Shown: one piece after another, positions 7,675 to 12,901 of the stretch | Numbering within the stretch: the first letter of the stretch is position 1 | Layout of the letters: each line of letters begins with the position of its first letter | DNA from: Thermococcus sp. | GTDB lineage: Archaea > Methanobacteriota_B > Thermococci > Thermococcales > Thermococcaceae | Direction: 5' to 3' | Assembly (NCBI GenBank): GCA_027035445.1 | Contig: JALVUT010000131.1 | Coordinates: forward strand, 1-12,901 | Length of the DNA stretch: 12,901 nt | The notes under the pieces: model-generated | Told to the model about the DNA's origin: nothing | Database searches by the model: none | What the model saw: the letters and a program-made list of their open reading frames with translations, nothing else | Translations under genes and position numbers: made by a program

Positions 7675-7976
7675 CCGAGCACCCTCTTCATCCATTCGGC
7701 GTACTCGCGATTTACCCTGTCAACGTCTATCCTTAAGAGCAGTGGTGTTTCATATGGATGCAACCTCTGAATCTCGCCTTTAAGTTCCTTCCATCTACTT
7801 ACCTCGGTTTTTAAAAGGACTCCAACTTCCCTCGTTTCCTTGACCTTTCCGTTTTCGGTGTAGATTGCTTCATGCTCCCTCAGGTTTGCGCACGCCACGA
7901 TTCTCTTTTTGACTAGGTTCCTGACTATTTCACGGGCGGTCTCCATGTCCGGGAACGTTGTATAAACGAGTATCAT
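7671..7976 (-). CDS. cutA: CutA1 family divalent-cation tolerance protein
   Basis: 101 residues with the family landmarks [10 protein letters not shown] at the start, [11 protein letters not shown] (about 25-35), the [10 protein letters not shown] strand and [18 protein letters not shown] near the C-terminus. CutA1 proteins are small, very stable cytosolic homotrimers with a ferredoxin-like fold related to PII; metal binding is reported for some members but their physiological role is unclear. An open frame continues upstream to 8378, but that part overlaps the divergent acylphosphatase gene and has no family similarity. Candidate starts are ATG 7982 and ATG 7976; the latter matches the recalled Pyrococcus protein start (MIxVYTTFPD). 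First gene of a two-gene unit with DUF99. Confidence 0.95.
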   Translation of the reverse strand: MILVYTTFPDMETAREIVRNLVKKRIVACANLREHEAIYTENGKVKETREVGVLLKTEVSRWKELKGEIQRLHPYETPLLLRIDVDRVNREYAEWMKRVLG

Positions 7977-8013
7977 ATCCATCCCTATCCCCGCCCTATT
8001 CTGGGAGAGAAAA

Positions 8014-8038
8014 CTTAAATCCCTTGTGCCTTTATATG
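8014..8038. promoter_or_regulatory. Divergent promoter region of cutA and acylphosphatase
   Basis: Two A/T-rich boxes lie here: CTTAAAT (8014-8020), preceded by GAGAAAA on the plus strand, and TTTATAT (8031-8037). For acylphosphatase the first gives a start near 8042 and a leader of about 13 bases holding GGGGGTGG. For cutA, the reverse of the second (CATATAAAGG) predicts a start near 8009; the reverse of the first (TTTAAG) predicts one near 7991. Which box serves which gene cannot be decided by eye. Confidence 0.45.
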
Positions 8039-8054
8039 TTACCCGGGGGTGGAC

Positions 8055-8330
8055 ATGAGAAGGGTAAGGGCTCACCTGAAGATACACGGTAGGGTTCAGG
8101 GCGTTGGGTTCCGGTGGAGCATGCAGAGAGAGGCGAGAAAACTGGGGGTTAGTGGATGGGTCAGGAATCTTTCCGATGGCACGGTGGAAGCTGTTGCTGA
8201 AGGTGATCCGGAACGCGTTGAGGCCCTTATAGGATGGGCACACCAGGGTCCTGCCTTTGCAAGGGTAACCCGGGTGGAGGTAGAGTGGGAGGAACCACAG
8301 GATGAGAGGGACTTCATGGTGATTGGCTAG
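8055..8330 (+). CDS. acyP: Acylphosphatase
   Basis: Hydrolyses acyl phosphates such as acetyl phosphate to carboxylate and phosphate in the cytosol. The 91-residue protein has the phosphate-binding loop GRVQGVGFR (12-20) with catalytic Arg20, and [12 protein letters not shown] with catalytic Asn38, the same positions as in characterised Pyrococcus acylphosphatase. The C-terminal part ([20 protein letters not shown]) is also typical. Length equals the family norm. In-frame GTG 8049 would add two residues; ATG 8055 is chosen because GGGGGTGG lies just before it and the protein aligns from there. It diverges from cutA and its last 17 bp overlap the 3' end of the convergent HTH-ACT gene. Confidence 0.97.
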   Translation: MRRVRAHLKIHGRVQGVGFRWSMQREARKLGVSGWVRNLSDGTVEAVAEGDPERVEALIGWAHQGPAFARVTRVEVEWEEPQDERDFMVIG

Positions 8331-8913
8331 CCGCGATCCGTTCCAGGAGTATCCTCTTGGGACAGTACCTGACCTCACAGTAGTTGCACACGTACTTCTC
8401 CTTGTCTCTCTCCGGTGTCCGAAGGATCAGCTTCTTGAAACCCTGGATCTCCTTGACCTTGACGAAGACCTCCGCGGGAAGCGTTCCATCGATTATTATG
8501 TAGAGTTTCGTCGACTCCTCGCGAAGGTTTCTACTGAAGACCTCTATTACTTGTATGTTCCTTTTATAGAGCATTGAGAGCACTTCAGAGAAGCCCTCCA
8601 AGTACATCTCCTTTTCAAGTTCCACCTCTAGAGCTTCCCACCCCATAAGGGGGGCCACGTTTATCAGACTCGGTAGCGGGTTGAGGCGTTCGAATATCAG
8701 CTTGAGGGGGTGGGTTCTCTCGATGTATTCAATCGTATGGTACACTATCTTCCTGTTGACTCCTATGATACGGGCCAGTTCGCTTATTGGCACCTCAACA
8801 TTCCTCAGGTAAATCCTACCATGCTTGACGCTGAGACCGTTTTCAAAAAGGAATTCTGCAACCTTTTTTCTTGCGGGATAACTCTTGAAGTACTCCTCCA
8901 GGATGAGCATCAT
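8314..8913 (-). CDS. HTH and ACT-like domain regulator with three-Cys tail
   Basis: 199 residues. A helix-turn-helix lies near 40-66 ([24 protein letters not shown]). It is followed by an ACT-like region about 93-167 ([19 protein letters not shown] … [27 protein letters not shown]) of the kind that binds amino acids or other small effectors. The tail holds CNYCEVRYC (176-184): C-X2-C-X4-C, possibly a metal site, then PKRIL. The domain order fits COG2150 (predicted regulators of amino acid metabolism containing an ACT domain); the assignment is from motif reading and its targets are unknown. ATG 8913 is supported by GAGGTGA six bases upstream. The gene is monocistronic and transcribed away from the PfkB kinase gene. 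A palindrome over its predicted transcript start suggests autoregulation. Confidence 0.75.
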   Translation of the reverse strand: MMLILEEYFKSYPARKKVAEFLFENGLSVKHGRIYLRNVEVPISELARIIGVNRKIVYHTIEYIERTHPLKLIFERLNPLPSLINVAPLMGWEALEVELEKEMYLEGFSEVLSMLYKRNIQVIEVFSRNLREESTKLYIIIDGTLPAEVFVKVKEIQGFKKLILRTPERDKEKYVCNYCEVRYCPKRILLERIAASQSP

Positions 8914-8927
8914 TTTTGTTCACCTCT

Positions 8928-8943
8928 TACTCATTAATGGGTA
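8928..8943. promoter_or_regulatory. Near-perfect 16-bp palindrome, candidate operator
   Basis: TACTCATTAATGGGTA: seven of eight half-site positions are symmetric (outer TAC/GTA and inner CATT/AATG, one T/G mismatch). It covers the transcript start (about 8931) predicted from the TATA box of the HTH-ACT gene, a usual site for archaeal repressors, and lies about 40 bp from the PfkB TATA box. Confidence 0.45.
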
Positions 8944-8950
8944 GAAATGG

Positions 8951-8960
8951 ATATTTAAAT
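8951..8960 (-). promoter_or_regulatory. TATA box of the HTH-ACT regulator gene
   Basis: Minus-strand ATTTAAATAT preceded by GGAAAG. Its centre is about 43 bp before ATG 8913, predicting a leader of about 17 bases with the strong GAGGTGA site. Confidence 0.55.
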
Positions 8961-8983
8961 CTTTCCCCGTCGGCACCGTAAGG

Positions 8984-8990
8984 TTATTAA
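8984..8990 (+). promoter_or_regulatory. TATA-like box of the PfkB kinase gene
   Basis: TTATTAA in GTAAGGTTATTAACC. The predicted start near 9012 lies downstream of ATG 9007 and just before GGAGGGGAGG, which decides for ATG 9028 as the gene start. Confidence 0.45.
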
Positions 8991-9027
8991 CCACCCGGGG
9001 CGCAGTATGGCCTCCGGAGGGGAGGAC

Positions 9028-9921
9028 ATGGCGAGGGATTTTGATGTGATCGGAATTGGAAACTTAAACTATGATATTACACTGCTCCTCGATAAGTTCC
9101 CTGAGTTCCACGAGAAGGTGAATGCAGGGAAGGCCTTCTTCGGGCTCGGGGGCGCTGCAGGGAACACCATTAGCTGGCTTGCCAATTTTCATCTCAAAAC
9201 GGGCTTCATCGGTGCAGTCGGTAGTGATGAGATTGGAAAAAGTCATCTGAATTATTTCCGACAAATTGGGGTTGACACGGATGGAATTCGAGTGGTGGAC
9301 AGGCATTCGGGGGTGGCTGTGGTGATGATCCGCGGTGAGGACAAACGCATAGTGAAGTACCCCGGTGCCAACTTCGCAAAGAGGGTCGATTTTGGGTACC
9401 TCGCTCGCACCAAGCATATTCATATGTCCTCGAATCCACCGGAAACTATTGAGGAGGTTGTGAAGTTTGCAAGTGAGCATCGGATAACTGTTTTCCTTGA
9501 CATCGGCGAGGCCAAGCTTTCCCCTGATGTCGAAGGGAATGTGGATTACCTCCTCATGAACGAAGACGAGTACAGGAGGAAGTTTGGTTCCCTAGATCCA
9601 TCACTCTGCAATTCAAAGAACCTAGTGATAACGCTTAATGGTGGTGGGGCGCTACTCAGGGATGAGATGGGGAGGGTCTCAGAGGTCCGCGGTCTGAGTG
9701 CAGAGGTTATTGACTCAACGGGTGCGGGTGATTCTTTTGATGCGGGGGTTATCTACGGTACGTTAAATGGATGGAGTCTAGAGGAATCGGCGAGACTGGG
9801 TATGCTCCTCGCCTATCTGACGGTTCAGAGAATCGGTGCAAGAAGTGCGATAGTTCCCCTTGAATTCGTCGAGGAGAAGGCCATAGAACTGGGGATGGAT
9901 TTGCCATTTAACGGTCATTAA
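9028..9921 (+). CDS. PfkB-family carbohydrate or nucleoside kinase
   Basis: Cytosolic kinase of the ribokinase/PfkB superfamily, 297 residues. Seen: the N-terminal strand and substrate region [12 protein letters not shown], the glycine-rich [16 protein letters not shown] (39-54), [12 protein letters not shown], the Mg-related N-X-X-E motif (Asn178 to Glu181 in NEDE), and the PfkB signature 2 [12 protein letters not shown] (229-240) with the anion-hole GAGD and catalytic base Asp235. Length is normal. The Thermococcales have several paralogues acting on sugars or nucleosides, some using ADP, so the substrate and phosphate donor cannot be assigned here. ATG 9028 is preferred over ATG 9007: GGAGG lies eight bases upstream and the predicted transcript start falls between the two. 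A T-rich stretch follows the stop. It is divergent from the HTH-ACT regulator, which may or may not control it. Confidence 0.92.
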   Translation: MARDFDVIGIGNLNYDITLLLDKFPEFHEKVNAGKAFFGLGGAAGNTISWLANFHLKTGFIGAVGSDEIGKSHLNYFRQIGVDTDGIRVVDRHSGVAVVMIRGEDKRIVKYPGANFAKRVDFGYLARTKHIHMSSNPPETIEEVVKFASEHRITVFLDIGEAKLSPDVEGNVDYLLMNEDEYRRKFGSLDPSLCNSKNLVITLNGGGALLRDEMGRVSEVRGLSAEVIDSTGAGDSFDAGVIYGTLNGWSLEESARLGMLLAYLTVQRIGARSAIVPLEFVEEKAIELGMDLPFNGH

Positions 9922-9996
9922 ATCCCACTTTTATGTTCTTCATGGTTTTCTACCCATATGCCTTCCTGTGGAACTTCAGTTGGAGTGAGAGCAACG

Positions 9997-10005
9997 CTTA
10001 AAAAG
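9997..10005 (+). promoter_or_regulatory. Possible TATA box for the TTG-start small gene
   Basis: CTTAAAAAG lies about 85 bp before the TTG start; a second candidate, CCTTAAGAG, is at 10022-10030. Between them and the gene is an imperfect hairpin (ACCCTTCA 10010-10017 against TGAGGGT 10032-10038). The 164-bp gap 9922-10085 otherwise holds only a T-rich segment after the kinase gene. Confidence 0.25.
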
Positions 10006-10085
10006 ATTTACCCTTCAGATATCCTTAAGAGTGAGGGTCTAACTGCTTTAGGAAACTCGAAAGTTCAGAATGGAGGTGGAGCCCT

Positions 10086-10370
10086 TTGGAAATTATAGTG
10101 GATAATTTCAAGCCGAAGATCACCCGCCCCTTCAAGCGTAAAAACGAGTACTGGGTCAAGTTGATAGCCCCTGACGGGGAGTATATCATGAAGTTTAAAA
10201 CCCCTCTGGAGGCGGAGGACGCTATATACGGTATGTTAGATGATCTCCAGGTATATGGAGGTAAGGTTAGGCTTAAACTTAGGGAAGGGAATGTTATAGA
10301 GGGTATTGAGGTTCTCGAGCTATACAAGCCCTCCGCTAAGGAGCTTCTCAATGAGTACTTCGCCGGCTGA
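10086..10370 (+). CDS. Small hypothetical protein, TTG start
   Basis: 94 residues, not recognised. It is a charged soluble protein without signal peptide, membrane helix or cysteine; predicted mixed alpha/beta. The N-terminal half has an alternating-strand look (YWVKLIAPDGEYIMKFKTP), then a helix (LEAEDAIYGMLDDLQVY), another strand pair (GKVRLKLREGNVIEGIEVLEL) and a final helix (SAKELLNEYF). TTG 10086 is chosen because GGAGGTGG lies six bases before it and no in-frame ATG fits; the ATG at 10070 is in another frame that stops quickly. Codon use and composition resemble neighbouring genes, which supports a real gene. It sits between the PfkB kinase and TFE genes with its own spacing, so no operon partner hints at its role. 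Confidence 0.75.
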   Translation: MEIIVDNFKPKITRPFKRKNEYWVKLIAPDGEYIMKFKTPLEAEDAIYGMLDDLQVYGGKVRLKLREGNVIEGIEVLELYKPSAKELLNEYFAG

Positions 10371-10417
10371 TTTAATGTCTTCTTTTGTCCATTGCCGTTG
10401 GAAATCTGACAAAAACC

Positions 10418-10427
10418 TATATATATC
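10418..10427 (+). promoter_or_regulatory. TATA box of the TFE-DUF2110 operon
   Basis: CTATATATAT preceded by the purine-rich BRE-like ACAAAAAC. It predicts a transcript start near 10447 and therefore a leader of about 60 bases, long for this organism. The leader contains a perfect inverted repeat TATCT-TCG-AGATA (10456-10468). Confidence 0.5.
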
Positions 10428-10507
10428 ACGAACCATATACCTTTTCATTGGGTGATATCTTCGAGATAAAGCTCCAGATATTCAAATATTCTCTGGAGGT
10501 TGTGAAT

Positions 10508-11041
10508 GTGGCCAAACGGAAAAACAAGGAACTCATGGAACTCGCCATGGATCTGGGGGGCGAGGAGGCCGTTGAAGTTATCAAGGCTCTTGAGAAAAAA
10601 AGGGAGGCCACGGATGAGGAGCTTGCGGAAGTAACTGAAATACGGGTGAACACGGTTAGAAAAGTTCTCTACCTGCTCTATGACCAGGGGCTTGCTGAAT
10701 TCAAGAGGATTCGAGACAAGGAAACCGGATGGTACTACTATTACTGGCACCTTGATACCAAGCGTCTGCCTGAGATTCTGCGCTCCAAGAAGATGACCGA
10801 GCTCAAAAAACTAAAGGAGATGCTGGAAGAGGAGACCAGTGAGATCTACTACTGGTGCGGTACCCCGGGGCACCCAAAACTGACCTTTGATGAAGCGATG
10901 GAATACGAGTTCCAATGCCCCATCTGTGGTGGGATGCTCATGCAGTACGACAACACTCAAATAGTGGAGGAGCTCAAGCAGCGAATCGAGGCGCTTGAAA
11001 TAGATCTGGGCCTTAAAAAGAAGCCCAGAAAGAGGAAATGA
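10508..11041 (+). CDS. tfe: Archaeal transcription factor E, TFIIE-alpha homologue
   Basis: Basal transcription factor that joins the TBP-TFB-RNA polymerase complex and helps open promoter DNA. The 177-residue protein has the N-terminal winged helix (about 5-85: [47 protein letters not shown]), with the aromatic wing segment WYYYYW (75-80), then a linker helix and a zinc-ribbon region with Cys117, His122 and the CPIC pair Cys137 and Cys140. The fourth ligand may be His122 rather than a cysteine. A basic tail KKKPRKRK ends it. GTG 10508 is the start: GGAGGT lies seven bases upstream and the family alignment begins there ([13 protein letters not shown]). An open frame reaches back to TTG 10385, but it would cover the TATA box and has no family similarity. 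DUF2110 follows 29 bp downstream. Confidence 0.96.
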   Translation: MAKRKNKELMELAMDLGGEEAVEVIKALEKKREATDEELAEVTEIRVNTVRKVLYLLYDQGLAEFKRIRDKETGWYYYYWHLDTKRLPEILRSKKMTELKKLKEMLEEETSEIYYWCGTPGHPKLTFDEAMEYEFQCPICGGMLMQYDNTQIVEELKQRIEALEIDLGLKKKPRKRK

Positions 11042-11070
11042 TTTGAATGGTATCTGGATGAACTTCGGGG

Positions 11071-11808
11071 ATGGTTGGAATGGTGGGAGTGGTTATTCTG
11101 GAAAAGGTTTATGGTGACAGAAGTGGTTTTCTCAAGCTTGACAAGAAGCTGAGGGCTCTTCTCGGTGATCTTGAGGTTGAGTGGAAACTATCCGCAGTTA
11201 AAAAGAACTGGGTGAAGGTTTCCCTGAGCGGCGACGATGAGGAGATAAGCGCCAACGTTGTCCGGGAAGAGTTTGGTGAGGTTCCTTACAGTTTGAAGAA
11301 GATTGAAGAGGGAAAGGCCTACCGGGGAAGGTTTATAGATCTCGGAAAGGTAGGATACGGTGCTTATGTTGATGTGGGGATATTCCTCCCCCGGCCCAAG
11401 GACGCGTTGCTTCCTCTATACTACCTAAAGGAGCAGTTCAGCGAGTTCCCCGTTCGCGAGATGATATCAAACTTTGGATGGATTGATAATCTTCCTGTCG
11501 AGGTTCGGGTTAGGAGGGTAGAGTTTGGAACACGGGAGGTTGAAGTAGAGTTCTCCGGCTCCCAGTTAAGGCTCCTCAAGTCTTGGTTAAGCGACGGTTA
11601 CGACAAGCTCTTCGTTGCGGGTACGGTGAGTGAGAACGTGGAGAGCGCCCTTATCCGGACTGGTCACGGGAGGGACATCAAGCGCCTTGAAGAGCTTGGC
11701 CTTATGGAAAGCCTTCTCATCCTAAAAAAAGGCACACAGGCTCCAGGAATAATAAGGGAGATCGGCCCCCATCTCAGAGGGACGGTAATTGGTGCCATCA
11801 AGTTTTAG
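11071..11808 (+). CDS. DUF2110 family protein
   Basis: 245 residues resembling the archaeal DUF2110 family (PF09883), of unknown function. Seen: an N-terminal domain (VVILEKVYGDRSGFLKLDKKLRALLGDLEVEWKL), the strand-rich segment AYRGRFIDLGKVGYGAYVDVGIF (about 88-110) that recalls an S1/OB-type RNA-binding strand pattern, PRPKDALLPLYYLK, and a C-terminal region ending GIIREIGPHLRGTVIGAIKF. No membrane helix or signal peptide. ATG 11071 is listed; ATG 11080 or GTG 11089 are plausible alternatives because GGGGATGG lies before 11080. It is 29 bp after TFE on the same strand with no promoter between, so the two are probably co-transcribed; a role in transcription or RNA handling is only inference. 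Its last 11 bp overlap the convergent membrane-protein gene. Confidence 0.83.
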   Translation: MVGMVGVVILEKVYGDRSGFLKLDKKLRALLGDLEVEWKLSAVKKNWVKVSLSGDDEEISANVVREEFGEVPYSLKKIEEGKAYRGRFIDLGKVGYGAYVDVGIFLPRPKDALLPLYYLKEQFSEFPVREMISNFGWIDNLPVEVRVRRVEFGTREVEVEFSGSQLRLLKSWLSDGYDKLFVAGTVSENVESALIRTGHGRDIKRLEELGLMESLLILKKGTQAPGIIREIGPHLRGTVIGAIKF

Positions 11809-12901
11809 ATGTTAGGAGATACAGCAGTCTTGTTGCCAGTGCGGCCAGTATGATGAGACAGTAAGGGGTTAACGTCTCGTTGAACACCGAGAGTGGAAGA
11901 TATGCAAGAACCAGAAGGGTCAGGAAGGGGGTCTGCCCTTTCATCTTCTCTATTCTCCCAATGTGAAAAACTGCGTACAGGATGACCGCGGCGCTTAGGG
12001 CGCTGCTCATCAGCAGGCTCAAGAGATAGCGGTGTAGAGACACCACGGGGTGGGAGGGCATGTGGATGGGGAGGCCGAACTTCAAGTACAGCAGGAGAAT
12101 CCCTATTCCCGTTGTCACTAGGTATGCATAGTTCCGGAAGTGCCTTTTTGGGAACGCTATTATGAACGCTAGGGGCATCAATATAAAGTACGGATTGATA
12201 GCCACGGTTAGGACGGTTAACAGGGAGAGTAGGATAGTCTGTAGGAGCGCCTTCCCCCTCTCAGGGGAGAACGTTACATTCGCTATGAGGGCAAGCGTGG
12301 AAACAAAGAACGCAAGGCCGATGGTGGTGGTGTCAACGTGATGCACAAAAGAACGGAACAGTGGTGTCGAAAACGTAAGACCAAAGACCAGAAAACCGAG
12401 CTCTCTGGAGCGTTTGGGGACGATGTAAAAGGAGAACGACGCTATAAGAAGTATCAAAACCCAGTGAATATAGATGAGATCCTCCTCGATGGGGGGCACT
12501 GCTTTGAAAAACACCCCGAGGAGCAGTCCGAGGGGCGATGATGGGGTGCTCCCCGTGGCGAATTCCACGCCCTGAAGAAGGTAGGGCAGGAAATGGATGG
12601 AGATCTCCGGCGGTTTTGTAACCAGGTACCAGAGTCCAAGAATGGATGCCATCACGAGGTAGAACGCTTCCGCATGGGTTTTATCCCTCCTCAATGCAAG
12701 GAGGAATAGAAAGAAAACGAGGAGTGCTAGGAGGGTGAATCCGACTACAGACGCAGTGGGGGGGTTCCACAGTGATGAGAAGGCCCTTTCGGTTTGGTAA
12801 ATATTTCCCTGGGTTCCGGTGATAAAAACGGTGTCATTGGCTACGATCACGGAGGGGAGAAGAGAAGCGTTCTCCGGAAGGTCGGTCAGCCTCCACAGTG
12901 A
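11798..12901 (-). CDS. Polytopic membrane protein, 5' end beyond window
   Basis: The frame is open to the right edge: upstream of GTG 12850 the codons continue as SLWRLTDLPENASLLPS without a stop, so the N-terminus is probably missing. From GTG 12850 on there are 350 residues with about ten hydrophobic helices (approximately 33-55, 60-77, 104-117, 126-145, 150-168, 173-193, 201-232 as one or two, 241-260, 277-299, 310-325, 328-347). The part before the first helix (VANDTVFITGTQGNIYQTERAFSSLWNP) is polar with an N-D-T sequon and may be extracellular, so the full protein may begin with a further helix. No transporter or enzyme motif was recognised; the general pattern recalls archaeal surface-polysaccharide or glycosyltransferase-like membrane proteins, but no catalytic motif supports this. 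It ends with TSKT and converges on DUF2110. Confidence 0.75.
   Translation of the reverse strand, partial: SLWRLTDLPENASLLPSVIVANDTVFITGTQGNIYQTERAFSSLWNPPTASVVGFTLLALLVFFLFLLALRRDKTHAEAFYLVMASILGLWYLVTKPPEISIHFLPYLLQGVEFATGSTPSSPLGLLLGVFFKAVPPIEEDLIYIHWVLILLIASFSFYIVPKRSRELGFLVFGLTFSTPLFRSFVHHVDTTTIGLAFFVSTLALIANVTFSPERGKALLQTILLSLLTVLTVAINPYFILMPLAFIIAFPKRHFRNYAYLVTTGIGILLLYLKFGLPIHMPSHPVVSLHRYLLSLLMSSALSAAVILYAVFHIGRIEKMKGQTPFLTLLVLAYLPLSVFNETLTPYCLIILAALATRLLYLLTSKT

Noticed and set aside
7977..8378. N-terminal extension of cutA back to 8378
   Set aside because: It overlaps the divergent acylphosphatase gene entirely, lacks family similarity and would ignore the promoter region at 8014-8038.
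9922..10085. Possible second C/D box RNA in the gap after the PfkB gene
   Set aside because: Several CTGA tetramers occur on the minus strand, but there is no TGATGA-like C box at a suitable distance and no terminal stem.
9958..10098. 46-codon plus-strand frame (MPSCGTSVGVRATLKK…) before the TTG-start gene, overlapping it by 13 bp
   Set aside because: Weak evidence: no SD site before its ATG, no recognised similarity, and it ends just inside the better supported gene. It is kept here as a possible small gene but not called.
10385..10507. Upstream extension of TFE to TTG 10385
   Set aside because: It would translate through the TATA box and the SD site; family similarity starts at GTG 10508.
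1..12901. CRISPR array, tRNA, rRNA, or insertion sequence
   Set aside because: No regularly spaced direct repeats, cloverleaf with GTTCRANNC, rRNA core sequence, transposase or terminal inverted repeats were noticed on either strand by eye.

Overview
The window is most likely from a hyperthermophilic euryarchaeon of the order Thermococcales (Thermococcus-like). This rests on recalled similarity to Thermococcus/Pyrococcus proteins (GcvT, acylphosphatase, CutA, DUF99, TFE, DUF2110, an AAA ATPase of PF01637 type). It also rests on archaeal gene starts: TATA-like boxes about 25 bp before predicted start points, short leaders, purine-rich Shine-Dalgarno (SD) sites, and frequent GTG or TTG starts. 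No search could be run, so family names come from motif reading.

Layout. (1) 1-951, minus: a decayed PF01637-type ATPase gene with at least four frameshifts and a mutated P-loop, running off the left edge. (2) 1033-2229, minus: glycine cleavage T protein (gcvT) with its own TATA-like box. (3) 2273-6019, minus: a tightly overlapping three-gene operon for a MacB-type ABC exporter: ATPase, a secreted membrane-anchored CARDB-repeat protein, and a MacB/FtsX permease. (4) 6105-6944, plus: a tandem universal stress protein, divergent from the ABC operon. (5) 6945-7086: a gap that holds, on the minus strand, a well-formed archaeal C/D box guide RNA with both box pairs, a perfect 4-bp terminal stem and a correctly spaced TATA box. 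This is the most striking element of the window. (6) 7087-7976, minus: cutA and a DUF99 (endonuclease V-like) gene, overlapping by ATGA. (7) 8055-8330, plus: acylphosphatase, divergent from cutA. (8) 8314-8913, minus: an HTH plus ACT-like regulator with a three-cysteine tail and a palindrome over its predicted start point. (9) 9028-9921, plus: a PfkB-family sugar or nucleoside kinase. (10) 10086-10370, plus: a small hypothetical gene with a TTG start. (11) 10508-11808, plus: transcription factor E (TFE) followed by DUF2110. (12) 11798-12901, minus: a polytopic membrane protein open at the right edge.

The genes fall into small operons: export (ABC), basal transcription (TFE with DUF2110) and housekeeping enzymes. 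No CRISPR array, intact insertion sequence, rRNA or tRNA was seen. The one RNA gene is predicted to guide 2'-O-methylation, and both guides can be paired, tentatively, with recalled 23S rRNA domain V segments near the peptidyl transferase centre.
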